Positions 1-6,744 of a DNA stretch of 11,837 nucleotides are shown one piece after another (position 1 is the first letter of the stretch; every line of letters begins with the position of its first letter). A program made the translations under genes and the position numbers. Source of the DNA: Rhodocyclaceae bacterium (GTDB taxonomy: Bacteria > Pseudomonadota > Gammaproteobacteria > Burkholderiales > Rhodocyclaceae); assembly GCA_027325905.1 (NCBI GenBank), contig DAIEEM010000091.1:1-11837 (forward strand), given 5' to 3'. A model generated the notes under the pieces. That model searched no databases. It worked only from the letters and a program-made list of their open reading frames with translations, and had not been told where the DNA came from.

Positions 1-273
1 GGGATGGCGCAAGCGAGCCAGGTTGCGCGCCTGCGGCCACCCGCCGCCGGCATCCGCGGCCCGCCCCGGCACGTCGCTCACGATCTTGACGGCGACGAGC
101 CGATCCAGGTCCGGGTCGCGCGCGAGATAGACAGCGCCCTGCGCGCCGCGGCCGAGGGAGCGGAGTACCGCGAAGCGGCCGATCGTCGCATGCCCCGGCA
201 TCGACGCGGGCGGCGACGGCCTGGCGGCCCGGAACAAGCTGGACACGAACGCGGCGATGGTCTTCAGGTTCAT
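1..273 (-). CDS. Ser/Thr protein kinase, N-terminal part (runs off the left edge)
   Basis: Only the first 91 codons are in the window, and the frame stays open to base 1. The visible part is the start of a Hanks-type (PknB-like) kinase N-lobe. A glycine-rich ATP loop GRGAQGAVYLAR begins at residue 41. The beta-3 motif VAVKIV follows, with the ATP-anchoring lysine at residue 63. The last residues, LARLRHP (85-91), match the usual segment after helix C. The family transfers phosphate from ATP to Ser/Thr; the catalytic loop and any sensor or membrane domain lie outside the window. The ATG at 271-273 is the only good start after the in-frame TAG that ends the cyclase upstream. A GGGAGG lies just after that TAG but too far away (about 70 bases) to serve this ATG, so the start has no obvious ribosome site. 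The roughly 30-residue leader before the kinase fold is basic and Ala/Pro-rich. Order and spacing suggest co-transcription with the cyclase. Confidence 0.85.
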   Translation of the reverse strand, partial: MNLKTIAAFVSSLFRAARPSPPASMPGHATIGRFAVLRSLGRGAQGAVYLARDPDLDRLVAVKIVSDVPGRAADAGGGWPQARNLARLRHP

Positions 274-351
274 GAGCGTCGCGTCCGGCGCCGCCGCAGC
301 GAGCGACGACGCCGGCCACTCGCCGCCGTTCCCCTTGCGGCCGGAGCCTCC

Positions 352-1962
352 CTATGACGCTGCCATGCCGACATTGCAGACGGCCAGATCATCGCGCTTT
401 CCCTTCGCCCGCAGCCCGAACGCTTCGCCGAACTTGAATTGCCCCGGCCGCACCGCGGCGATGGCATCCCGCGTCGCCGCGCTGATCAGGATGGATCCGG
501 GCTGGCAGCCCTTCTCGATGCGGGCGGCGGTATTCACGACGTCGCCGATCGCGGTCCAGTCCAGGCGTTCGACCGTGCCGACGTTGCAGATGACGACCTC
601 GCCCCAGTGGATGCCGATACGCAGTTGCAGTATCTGCTGGCCGGCGCGGGAGCGCAATCGGTTCATGTCCTCGGCATGGCTCTGCATGTCGACTGCGGCC
701 AGCACGGCATCGGCCGGATCGTCGAAGATGGCCATGATGGAGTCGCCCATGAACTTGTCGATGAAACCGTTGTTCCGCGTCACCGAATGGGAGACGCGGC
801 GCAAGATGAAGTTCAGGGTATCGATGATGGATTCGGTGTCGGCGTTGCGCTCGACGTAGGATGTGAAGCCGACGATATCGCAGAAGAGAACCGCGACGCG
901 GCGTTCCTCGTTGGTCAGCGAGGCCTTGCCCTGGCGCACGGCGTCGCGGGCTTTCTGCTCGACCAGTTGCGGCACGTAGTGGCGCGTGATCTTGTGGATG
1001 CGCATGCCGCTGAGGATGGAGCCCTCGGCAAGCTGGCCGGCGCCGTCCTCTTCGGACACGCTCTGCCAGAGGGAGCGGACGGTGCCGTCGGCGTCGCGAA
1101 AACCGCTGACGTTGAAGAGGATGGACTTGCCGCCGGCGCCGGCGAGCCCGACGCGGATGCGGAAGTTCTCGAAGGCGCCGTTGCCTTCCGTCAGCGCCTG
1201 CCCCCAGATGACTTCGTCGTGGAAGCTCAAGGGAATGGCGTCGGCCAGCGCGTGCGACCAGTCTTGCCGCCCCTCCAGTTCCAGTCGGGCGAGCATCGAA
1301 GGCGAAGCGGCGACGACTTCGCCGACGGCGGAGAAATGGATCAGGCCATAGCCCAACTGGTCGAAGATGCGCTCGACGCCGTCTGCCCGCTGTCCGTGAT
1401 CGAGCAGCGTCGGCGCGGATTGCGCGTGCCGGTCGTTCGGTTTCGTCAGGGCGATGCGGCAGCCTTCGGCGACTGCTTCGACGTCGAGCCGGAAACCCAG
1501 GGCATCGATCAGCTTATCGGTCTGGCATTGGCCGCGATCCCACGGGAAAGGCATATCCACGTGCACCAGTGCGTCGACAGCCGCGTCCGCCGGCGGCGGA
1601 AAGCCGACCGTGATTTGCCAGCCGCCGGCTTCACAGGCGCGGGCGATGTTCTCGGAACCGTGTTCGCCCATCTCCGTTCCGTAAAAAGCTTCCGTCTGTT
1701 CGTCGTTCTCGCGCATCGACAAGCCGAAATCGGCTTCCATGACGCGGCGGAACACGTGTCGATGCAGCGTCTTCACGGCGCTGTTGAGCAGGTCGTTGAG
1801 AATCACCGTCGTCGGCGCGGCCAGCCGGCCGAGACGGCGGGCTTCGAGGGCGCGCCGCAAATTCTGCTGCACCTCCAGCCAGGGACCGTGGTCGAGCGCG
1901 CAGAGCCGCACGGCGCGGGCGTCGATCGAAGATTTGTCACTGGCGGAAGCGGAGGCCGCCAT
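352..1962 (-). CDS. Class III adenylate cyclase with PAS-like and unidentified N-terminal domains
   Basis: A 536-residue soluble-looking protein predicted to make cAMP from ATP. The C-terminal catalytic domain spans about residues 353-530. Metal-binding aspartates are D362 in FCDIVGFTSY and D407 in KFMGDSIMAIF. Adenine-specifying residues are K403 and D468 (LDWTAIGDVVN). Transition-state residues are N477 and R481 in VVNTAARIE. All are present, so the enzyme should be active and ATP- rather than GTP-specific. Residues about 195-310 look like a PAS sensor, followed by a linker (KITRHYVPQLVEQ) common before cyclase domains. Residues 1-190 match no family I can name with confidence; the stretch ILNDLLNSAVKTLHR (54-68) faintly resembles a GHKL N-box. 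No membrane segment is seen. The start ATG lies one base after the stop of the HDOD gene, implying translational coupling. A Ser/Thr kinase follows downstream. The functional call is firm; the signal sensed is unknown. Confidence 0.93.
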   Translation of the reverse strand: MAASASASDKSSIDARAVRLCALDHGPWLEVQQNLRRALEARRLGRLAAPTTVILNDLLNSAVKTLHRHVFRRVMEADFGLSMRENDEQTEAFYGTEMGEHGSENIARACEAGGWQITVGFPPPADAAVDALVHVDMPFPWDRGQCQTDKLIDALGFRLDVEAVAEGCRIALTKPNDRHAQSAPTLLDHGQRADGVERIFDQLGYGLIHFSAVGEVVAASPSMLARLELEGRQDWSHALADAIPLSFHDEVIWGQALTEGNGAFENFRIRVGLAGAGGKSILFNVSGFRDADGTVRSLWQSVSEEDGAGQLAEGSILSGMRIHKITRHYVPQLVEQKARDAVRQGKASLTNEERRVAVLFCDIVGFTSYVERNADTESIIDTLNFILRRVSHSVTRNNGFIDKFMGDSIMAIFDDPADAVLAAVDMQSHAEDMNRLRSRAGQQILQLRIGIHWGEVVICNVGTVERLDWTAIGDVVNTAARIEKGCQPGSILISAATRDAIAAVRPGQFKFGEAFGLRAKGKRDDLAVCNVGMAAS

Positions 1963-1963
1963 G

Positions 1964-2908
1964 TCAGAGATTGGCGCAGAGCCGATAGGTATCGTCTTCC
2001 ATCAGGCCGGCGACGAAATCCCCCTGGAACAATTGCTCGCACAAATCGGCATCCAGGCCGAAGGCCAGCAGGCTGGCCTTCCTCGCTGCGACGTCGGCAA
2101 CCGGCCGGGCGCCGATCCCGCTGCCGGCGATCAGGCTGTTGGCGACGGCGAGGCTGAGCCTCACAGGGTCGGCGGCGAACTCGGGCCGGGGCGCCGACAG
2201 GTCCACGCCCATGAAGTCGGCGAAACGTTCCGGCAACCGCCATTGCGTCACCGCTTCGCGTCCCACCTGGACGTGGTCGCAGCCGAAGACCCGCTGCTCG
2301 GCCGCGACGCTCGCATAGCCGTCGCCGAGGACCAGGGCGAGCACGTCGAGGTAGCGATGCGGCCGATGCGTGAACATCAGGACTTTTCCGACGTCGTGCA
2401 TGAGTCCGGCGATGAAGGCTTCGTCCTTGTCCTTGTCGTCGCCGATGTCCAGGCAGATCGTGCGGCCGGCGATGGCGGTCAACAGCGAATGCTGCCAGAT
2501 GTGCCGCTGGAACAGGGCGTTCCGCGACTGGGCGAACAGCGAGCGGCCGAACGCCAGCATCGCCAGCGAGCGCACGACATTGAAGCCGAGCACGCTGATC
2601 GCCTTGGGAATGTTGGCGATCCTGGTGCCGCGGCTGTAAAAAGGCGAATTCGCCACGCGCAGGAGCAAGGTCGCGACACCCAGGTCGGACCCCACGTAAC
2701 CGTCCAGTTCGCGGAAGCAACTGTCCGACTCCACGTCCAGGCGCATGATCCCCGAGATGATGTCCGCCTTGACCGGGACGCTGCGGTAGTCGATCGCGCG
2801 GAAGTCGACATGGGGACCCGCGTATGGGCCTGGTTCCCGCGGCGCCGTCCAGTGCGGCGCGCCATCCGCAGTCATGCCCTGCGCTTCCGCATGGTTGTCT
2901 GGCGTCAT
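1964..2908 (-). CDS. HDOD-domain signalling protein
   Basis: A 314-residue protein with an HDOD domain at about residues 45-245. Typical features include LLLRVANSPFYS, IPKAISVLGF (130-139 in the longer-start numbering) and FIAGLMHDVGKVL. The HD pair lies at 171-172. Histidines of the preceding helix (HIWQHS) and a later CDHVQVG are also retained. HDOD proteins act in bacterial signalling and stress regulation. Most have no demonstrated enzyme activity, so a phosphohydrolase role should not be assumed. I chose the ATG at 2906-2908, where GGA lies 5 bases upstream and AAGGGGA slightly further. An in-frame ATG at 2998 would add 30 residues of poor-looking sequence and sit 19 bases past the dehydrogenase stop, so it cannot be excluded. 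The stop is one base before the cyclase ATG, so HDOD and cyclase are probably made together. Confidence 0.88.
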   Translation of the reverse strand: MTPDNHAEAQGMTADGAPHWTAPREPGPYAGPHVDFRAIDYRSVPVKADIISGIMRLDVESDSCFRELDGYVGSDLGVATLLLRVANSPFYSRGTRIANIPKAISVLGFNVVRSLAMLAFGRSLFAQSRNALFQRHIWQHSLLTAIAGRTICLDIGDDKDKDEAFIAGLMHDVGKVLMFTHRPHRYLDVLALVLGDGYASVAAEQRVFGCDHVQVGREAVTQWRLPERFADFMGVDLSAPRPEFAADPVRLSLAVANSLIAGSGIGARPVADVAARKASLLAFGLDADLCEQLFQGDFVAGLMEDDTYRLCANL

Positions 2909-3017
2909 AGTATCCGCATCCCCTTTGTCCGTCGTAACGGCAACTATCGCCTCCTCATTTGAACATAGACTACGGACCGCCCGGACGCATAACGGCACGA
3001 TGCGGCGGGCCGGCCGC

Positions 3018-4049
3018 TCAGGCGGCGACCCGGCGGATCAACGCCGCCGCGTACTCCTTGGTCGACGCCGTGCCGCCGAGGTCGCCGGTGCGCACCTGGT
3101 CCACGTTCAGCACCTGGTCGATGGCCTGGCGCAGGCGCGTCGCCAGATCGCGCCGCTCGACGTGGTCGAGCATCATCGCCGCCGCCAGCAGGATCGCCGT
3201 CGGGTTGGCGATGCCCTTGCCGGCGATGTCGGGCGCCGACCCGTGCACCGCCTCGAAGATCGCCGCGTCCTCGCCGATGTTGGCGCCCGGCGTCATGCCG
3301 AGACCGCCGACGAGGCCGGAGATTTCGTCGGAGAGGATGTCGCCGAACAGGTTGGTGGTGACCAGCACGTCGAACTGCCACGGGTTGAGCACGAGCTGCA
3401 TGGCGCACGCGTCGACGATGCGCTGATCGGTGTCGACGCGGCCCGCGTACTTCTTCGATATGTCGAGCGCGGTCTCCAGGAATAGTCCGGTCAGCGCCTT
3501 CATGATGTTGGCCTTGTGCACGATGGTGACCTTCTTGCGACCGTTCTTCACGGCGTAGTCGTAGGCGTACTCGGCGATGCGCCGCGCCCCGGCGCGCGTG
3601 TTCACGCCGGTGGCCATGGCCACCGCGCGCGGATCGTCGCCGATCGGGATGTAGTGCTCGAAGCCGACGTAGAGGCCCTCGTTGTTCTCGCGGATCAGGA
3701 CGAGATTGATGTTCTCGAAGCGGCCGCCCGGAATGATGGTGTAGGCGGGACGCACGTTGGCGTAAAGCTTGAACTCCTCGCGCAGGCGCACGTTCGACGA
3801 GCGGTAGCCGCCGCCGACCGGCGTTTCCAGCGGCCCCTTGAGGGCCAGCCGGGTGCGATGGATCGACGCCAGCGTTTCCTGCGGCAGCGGATCGCCGGCC
3901 GCCTTCATGCCGGCCAGGCCGGCCTGGCAGACCTCCCAGTCGAAGTTGGCGCCAAGCGCGTCGAGCACCATTACGGTGGCTTCGACGATTTCGGGACCGA
4001 TGCCGTCGCCGGGGATCAGGGTGGCGGGAATAGGGGCTGCTACTGACAT
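3018..4049 (-). CDS. NAD-dependent isocitrate dehydrogenase (isocitrate/isopropylmalate dehydrogenase family)
   Basis: A 343-residue beta-decarboxylating dehydrogenase of normal length for the short IDH type. It converts isocitrate to 2-oxoglutarate and CO2 in the TCA cycle, in the cytoplasm. The N-terminal LIPGDGIGPEIV is the family signature. Substrate residues match E. coli Icd by motif: S84 and N86 in RSSNVRLRE, R90, R100 (NVRP), Y127 (ENNEGLYVGFEH) and K179 (VHKANIMK). Metal aspartates are D237 and D241 in LFGDILSDEISG. The cofactor loop reads HGSAPDIAGKGIANP, with D274-I275 where NADP enzymes have Lys-Tyr, which predicts NAD use. Isopropylmalate or tartrate dehydrogenase is the main alternative, but the SxN phosphorylation-loop motif favours isocitrate. 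A good ribosome site, AGAGGAGAG, ends about six bases before the ATG. The HicA-like gene ends 56 bases upstream and the HDOD gene follows downstream on the same strand. Confidence 0.9.
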   Translation of the reverse strand: MSVAAPIPATLIPGDGIGPEIVEATVMVLDALGANFDWEVCQAGLAGMKAAGDPLPQETLASIHRTRLALKGPLETPVGGGYRSSNVRLREEFKLYANVRPAYTIIPGGRFENINLVLIRENNEGLYVGFEHYIPIGDDPRAVAMATGVNTRAGARRIAEYAYDYAVKNGRKKVTIVHKANIMKALTGLFLETALDISKKYAGRVDTDQRIVDACAMQLVLNPWQFDVLVTTNLFGDILSDEISGLVGGLGMTPGANIGEDAAIFEAVHGSAPDIAGKGIANPTAILLAAAMMLDHVERRDLATRLRQAIDQVLNVDQVRTGDLGGTASTKEYAAALIRRVAA

Positions 4050-4105
4050 TGACGCTCTCCTCTGGGGATTGTTGCCGGAACGACGGCGAACCGCCGCGCC
4101 GCGTT

Positions 4106-4384
4106 TCAGCCTTCGCCGGCCTCGTAGCTCGACGGGCTGACGCCCGCGTGCGCCAGGAATTCTCGCAGGTGCTTGATGTCCTGTTTGTCGCAGGCGTTGC
4201 TGTGGTGGGGATGGTGCAGAAAAACCTCAACCCGGTTCAGCACGACGCGGAAGCGCGCGCCGTGGCTTGGCTCGACCGTCGCCCCAAGGTGATTGAGCAA
4301 GGATTCGACCTCCCGCCAGTGGATGTTGCTGCTCAGCGGGTCCTGGAAGATCGTGCGCAATAGGTTCAGGTGCTTGTGGCTCAC
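4106..4384 (-). CDS. Solitary HicA-like small protein (YcfA/HicA toxin family)
   Basis: A 92-residue protein starting at GTG (4382-4384). The core HWREVESLLNHLGATV, then SHGARFRVVLN and EVFLHHPHH, follows the HicA double-stranded-RNA-binding-like fold: helix, strand with a His near a Gly/Ser turn, strand. H41 in the PSHGARF turn is the candidate catalytic His. It belongs to the larger HicA-like branch that ends with REFLAHAGV and often occurs without a partner. Classical HicA is a ribosome-independent mRNA interferase neutralised by HicB. No HicB-like frame is present on either side, so calling this a toxin would be speculation. No clear Shine-Dalgarno precedes the GTG. Inverted repeats at 4405-4428, 21 bases upstream, could be its operator. 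The gene shares strand with the isocitrate dehydrogenase 56 bases downstream. Confidence 0.7.
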   Translation of the reverse strand: MSHKHLNLLRTIFQDPLSSNIHWREVESLLNHLGATVEPSHGARFRVVLNRVEVFLHHPHHSNACDKQDIKHLREFLAHAGVSPSSYEAGEG

Positions 4385-4404
4385 CGCGGCGGAATAGACG
4401 GAAG

Positions 4405-4428
4405 TTAAGGGCGCTTAAGGATACCTTA
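4405..4428. promoter_or_regulatory. Nested inverted repeats, candidate operator of the hicA-like gene
   Basis: TTAAG (4405-4409) and CTTAA (4414-4418) form an inverted repeat around GGCG. The second arm overlaps another inverted repeat, TAAGG (4416-4420) and CCTTA (4424-4428), around ATA. The motif is AT-rich in a GC-rich setting and starts 21 bases upstream of the GTG start on the minus strand, a typical place for an operator or promoter. The binding protein is unknown. An RNA hairpin is possible but the stems are only 5 bp. Confidence 0.4.
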
Positions 4429-4477
4429 TGCGGCTACGGCCGGGGCGTTCGGTGGGGAGAGGGTGGCCACGGCCGCC

Positions 4478-4512
4478 GAAATCCGACACTTCCTCGAAAT
4501 CGGACACTTCCT
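4478..4512. repeat. Two-copy tandem repeat, 18-base period
   Basis: GAAATCCGACACTTCCT (4478-4494) is followed after one base by GAAATCGGACACTTCCT (4496-4512). The copies differ at one of 17 positions. The sequence reads unlike surrounding coding DNA. The ATCGGACACTTCC core resembles, from memory only, terminal sequences of some insertion sequences, so this could be an IS scar. A pair of regulator half-sites in direct orientation is the alternative. Confidence 0.5.
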
Positions 4513-4539
4513 ACAAGCAATTTAATCCTGCGCCGATTA
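4512..4539 (+). promoter_or_regulatory. Candidate sigma-28 (FliA) promoter for the chemoreceptor
   Basis: GCCGATTA at 4532-4539 matches the sigma-28 -10 consensus GCCGATAA at seven of eight positions. TACA at 4512-4515 matches the -35 core TAAA at three of four, with a 16-base spacer (15 is usual). Receptor genes are commonly transcribed by FliA in motile proteobacteria, so the match makes sense in context. Transcription would start near 4546, giving a leader of about 100 bases. The -35 match is weak, so this remains a candidate. Confidence 0.4.
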
Positions 4540-4648
4540 TCGCGCCGGGCGTTCGCCGCAACACTATGGCCTACCATGACTTCCCCGCCGGCAACCCAGG
4601 TGCGGCCGGCAAGAACGCACCGCTGTTGAACCCGTGGAGAATCTCGCA

Positions 4649-6307
4649 ATGGACGGCATTTCAAACTGGTGGCGCAGGATCGGGCTACAGTTCAAGTTGC
4701 AGATTCTGATTCAGGGTTTCCTGATCGTGATCCTCGTCGCCGCCCAGCAATGGATCGCGGTCAGGTTCGAGAACCAGGTGCTGCGGGCCGCCGAAGCGCA
4801 GGCGACGACGATCGCCGACGGCGCCATCAACGGCTTGAACACCCTGATGCTCACCAAGATCGGCGACGACGACGTCATCAGCGACAAGGCGAGCCGCGCA
4901 CTCTTCATCAAGAAGATGGGCGCGTCGGACAGGATCAGGGAAATGCGGATCGTGCGCGGCAAGGGCGTCACCGACGAATTCGACGCCGGCCTGCCCGAAG
5001 AGCAGCCGGTCGACGACCTGGACCGCAGCGTCCTCGCCGGCGGCAAGACCGAACACCGGATGATCAGCGACGGCAAAGGCGGAACGCTGCTGAGGACCGT
5101 GGTGCCGTTCATCGCCAGCAAGAACTTCCGCACCACCAATTGCCTGCGCTGCCATGGCGTGGACGAAGGCGCGGTGCTCGGTGCCGCCAGCGTCGTCGTC
5201 GACGTCAACGACGACCTCGCCCGCATCCGCAGCATCGACACCTGGATCTGGATCGGCCAGGGCACCCTGCAGATCGTGTTGTTCTTCGTCGTCGGCGTCA
5301 TCGTCCGCCGCCTGCTCAGCCAGCTCGGCGGCGAGCCGGCCTACGCCACCGAAATCTCGCGGCGCATCGCCGCGGGCGACCTGTCGGTCGACGTCGCACT
5401 GCGGCCGGGCGACGAATCGAGCCTGCTCGCGAACATGCGCAACATGCAGGAACACTTGCGCAGCCTGGTCGGGCACGTGCTCGCCAATGCCCGTGAATTG
5501 ACGGACGCCGTCGCCCATCTGGCGTCGTCGGCGCAGCAGGTGGCGGCCACCTCGCAGGAGCAGAACGAGGCGACGGTGGCGATGGCCGCGGCCATCGAGG
5601 AGATCACCGTCAGCATCGCCACCGTCGCCGACAACGCCAGCCACGCGCAGAAAGTGGCGACCGAAGCCGGCCAACTCTCCGACGAAGGGGCCGGCCGCGT
5701 TCGCGACGCCGTCGGCGAGCTGAGCAAGATCACGGCCTCGGTCGGGCATTCGACGCAGATGATCCGGCAACTCGACGGCAAGTCGCGCGAGATATCGAAC
5801 ATCGTCGACGTCATCAAGGACATTGCCGACCAGACCAACCTGCTGGCCCTGAACGCCGCCATCGAGGCCGCGCGGGCCGGCGACCAGGGCCGCGGCTTCG
5901 CCGTCGTCGCCGACGAAGTGAGGAAGCTGGCCGAACGCACCACGGTATCGACGCAGGAGATCGCCACCATGATCGGCGCCATCCAGCAAAGCACGCAAAG
6001 CTCGGTGCAGGACATGGACCTGAGCAGCGCGCTGGTTCAGGAAGGCATGCGCATGGCCGAACGCTCCGGCGAGTCGATGACCCAGATCGAGGCCAGCACC
6101 GGCAAGGTCCAGGGCGCCGTCGACGAAATCTCCTCCGCCTTGCGCGAACAGACCCAGGCGGCAAACCTGCTGGCCCAGGAAGTCGAGAAGATCGCGCAGA
6201 AGAGCGAGAAGAACAGCTTCCTGGCCAACCAGTCGTCGGGCGCGGCCGGCAATCTCGAAGAGCAGGCGCTGAAGCGCAGGCAGGCGGTCGAGCGCTTTAA
6301 GGTCTAG
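4649..6307 (+). CDS. Methyl-accepting chemotaxis protein with periplasmic haem-c (CXXCH) sensor domain
   Basis: A 552-residue transmembrane chemoreceptor. TM1 is at about residues 17-38 and TM2 at about 199-220, placing residues 39-198 in the periplasm. That domain contains [11 protein letters not shown], with a CXXCH haem-c attachment motif at 165-169 just before TM2, as in haem-bearing or Tll0287-like (DUF3365) sensors. A HAMP-like segment (about 221-273; [13 protein letters not shown]) leads to the cytoplasmic coiled-coil. The conserved hairpin tip is at about 390-430 ([20 protein letters not shown], then [17 protein letters not shown]) and contacts CheA/CheW. There is no C-terminal CheR-tethering pentapeptide; the protein ends VERFKV. 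A redox, oxygen, NO or CO signal is likely, but the ligand is not shown by sequence. The ATG at 4649 has GGAGA eight bases upstream; an in-frame GTG at 4634 would add only five residues. The bacteriohemerythrin gene follows after 17 bases. Confidence 0.93.
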   Translation: MDGISNWWRRIGLQFKLQILIQGFLIVILVAAQQWIAVRFENQVLRAAEAQATTIADGAINGLNTLMLTKIGDDDVISDKASRALFIKKMGASDRIREMRIVRGKGVTDEFDAGLPEEQPVDDLDRSVLAGGKTEHRMISDGKGGTLLRTVVPFIASKNFRTTNCLRCHGVDEGAVLGAASVVVDVNDDLARIRSIDTWIWIGQGTLQIVLFFVVGVIVRRLLSQLGGEPAYATEISRRIAAGDLSVDVALRPGDESSLLANMRNMQEHLRSLVGHVLANARELTDAVAHLASSAQQVAATSQEQNEATVAMAAAIEEITVSIATVADNASHAQKVATEAGQLSDEGAGRVRDAVGELSKITASVGHSTQMIRQLDGKSREISNIVDVIKDIADQTNLLALNAAIEAARAGDQGRGFAVVADEVRKLAERTTVSTQEIATMIGAIQQSTQSSVQDMDLSSALVQEGMRMAERSGESMTQIEASTGKVQGAVDEISSALREQTQAANLLAQEVEKIAQKSEKNSFLANQSSGAAGNLEEQALKRRQAVERFKV

Positions 6308-6324
6308 ACGGACAGGACAACGCC

Positions 6325-6723
6325 ATGGCAATGATGGAATGGAACGACAGCTTGAAAGTGGGGCACAGCATCATCGACCGCGACCACCAGAAGCTGGTCG
6401 GCCTGATCAACGAACTCGGCGACGCCATGAGCGCCGGCCGCGGCCGGCAGGCTTGCGGCGAGGTGCTCGACGAACTCGTCAGCTACACCCAGACGCACTT
6501 CGCCAACGAGGAGAGACTGATGGCCGCGCATCGGTACGCGGACGCCCCCCGGCATCGTGCCGAGCATGCCAAGCTGGTCCGCGACGTCCTCGACTTCAAG
6601 GAAAAATACAACGCCGGCACGGCGACGCTGTCGGTGTCACTGCTGCACTTCCTGATGGCCTGGCTGACCCACCATATTCTCGAATCGGACAAGGCGCTGG
6701 CGCACGGTATCCCGCCCGGTTGA
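6325..6723 (+). CDS. Bacteriohemerythrin (non-haem di-iron oxygen-binding protein)
   Basis: A 132-residue single-domain hemerythrin, normal in length. All seven iron ligands can be placed with the usual spacing: H21 (IDRDHQKLV), H58 and E62 (HFANEERLM), H77 and H81 (HRAEHAKLV), and H117 and D122 (HILESD). The family binds O2 reversibly at a di-iron centre in the cytoplasm and serves as an oxygen carrier, store or sensor. Start at the ATG at 6325 is supported by AGGA seven bases upstream; further Met codons at residues 3 and 4 would barely alter the product. It lies just downstream of the haem-motif chemoreceptor on the same strand, presumably in one transcript, which suggests a role in aerotaxis or in delivering or scavenging O2. 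It converges on relA with 21 bases between stops and no clear terminator hairpin. Confidence 0.93.
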   Translation: MAMMEWNDSLKVGHSIIDRDHQKLVGLINELGDAMSAGRGRQACGEVLDELVSYTQTHFANEERLMAAHRYADAPRHRAEHAKLVRDVLDFKEKYNAGTATLSVSLLHFLMAWLTHHILESDKALAHGIPPG

Positions 6724-6744
6724 GCGAGCGCAATCCGACGCCGC

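Larger units (their letters stand above)
4385..4648. other. Divergent intergenic region between hicA-like gene and chemoreceptor
   Basis: These 264 bases separate a minus-strand gene from a plus-strand gene and contain no convincing reading frame. From left to right they hold nested TTAAG/CTTAA and TAAGG/CCTTA inverted repeats (4405-4428), a purine-rich GC stretch, a tandem repeat with 18-base period (4478-4512), and an AT-richer patch with a sigma-28-like promoter (4512-4539). A leader of about 100 bases runs to the receptor ATG. Each element is listed separately. Confidence 0.7.

Noticed and set aside
439..2157. Long plus-strand open frame of 572 codons across the cyclase gene
   Set aside because: It is antisense to the cyclase, which has all catalytic motifs. 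The translation is low-complexity (Asp/Gly/Ala/Val/Arg-rich), as expected from the opposite strand of GC-rich coding DNA.
1739..2962. Plus-strand frame of 407 codons over the HDOD gene
   Set aside because: Antisense shadow with no domain resemblance; the HDOD protein on the minus strand explains the region.
3001..3017. GCGGC/GCCGC hairpin after the isocitrate dehydrogenase stop as a terminator
   Set aside because: The stem is only 5 bp with no T-tract, so it cannot be supported as an intrinsic terminator in this GC-rich DNA.
4685..6331. Minus-strand frame of 548 codons opposite the chemoreceptor
   Set aside because: Shadow of the receptor gene; repetitive Asp/Gly/Val/Arg composition and no ribosome site.
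6724..6744. Bidirectional terminator between bacteriohemerythrin and relA
   Set aside because: The 21-base gap has no stem-loop of useful length and no T-run.
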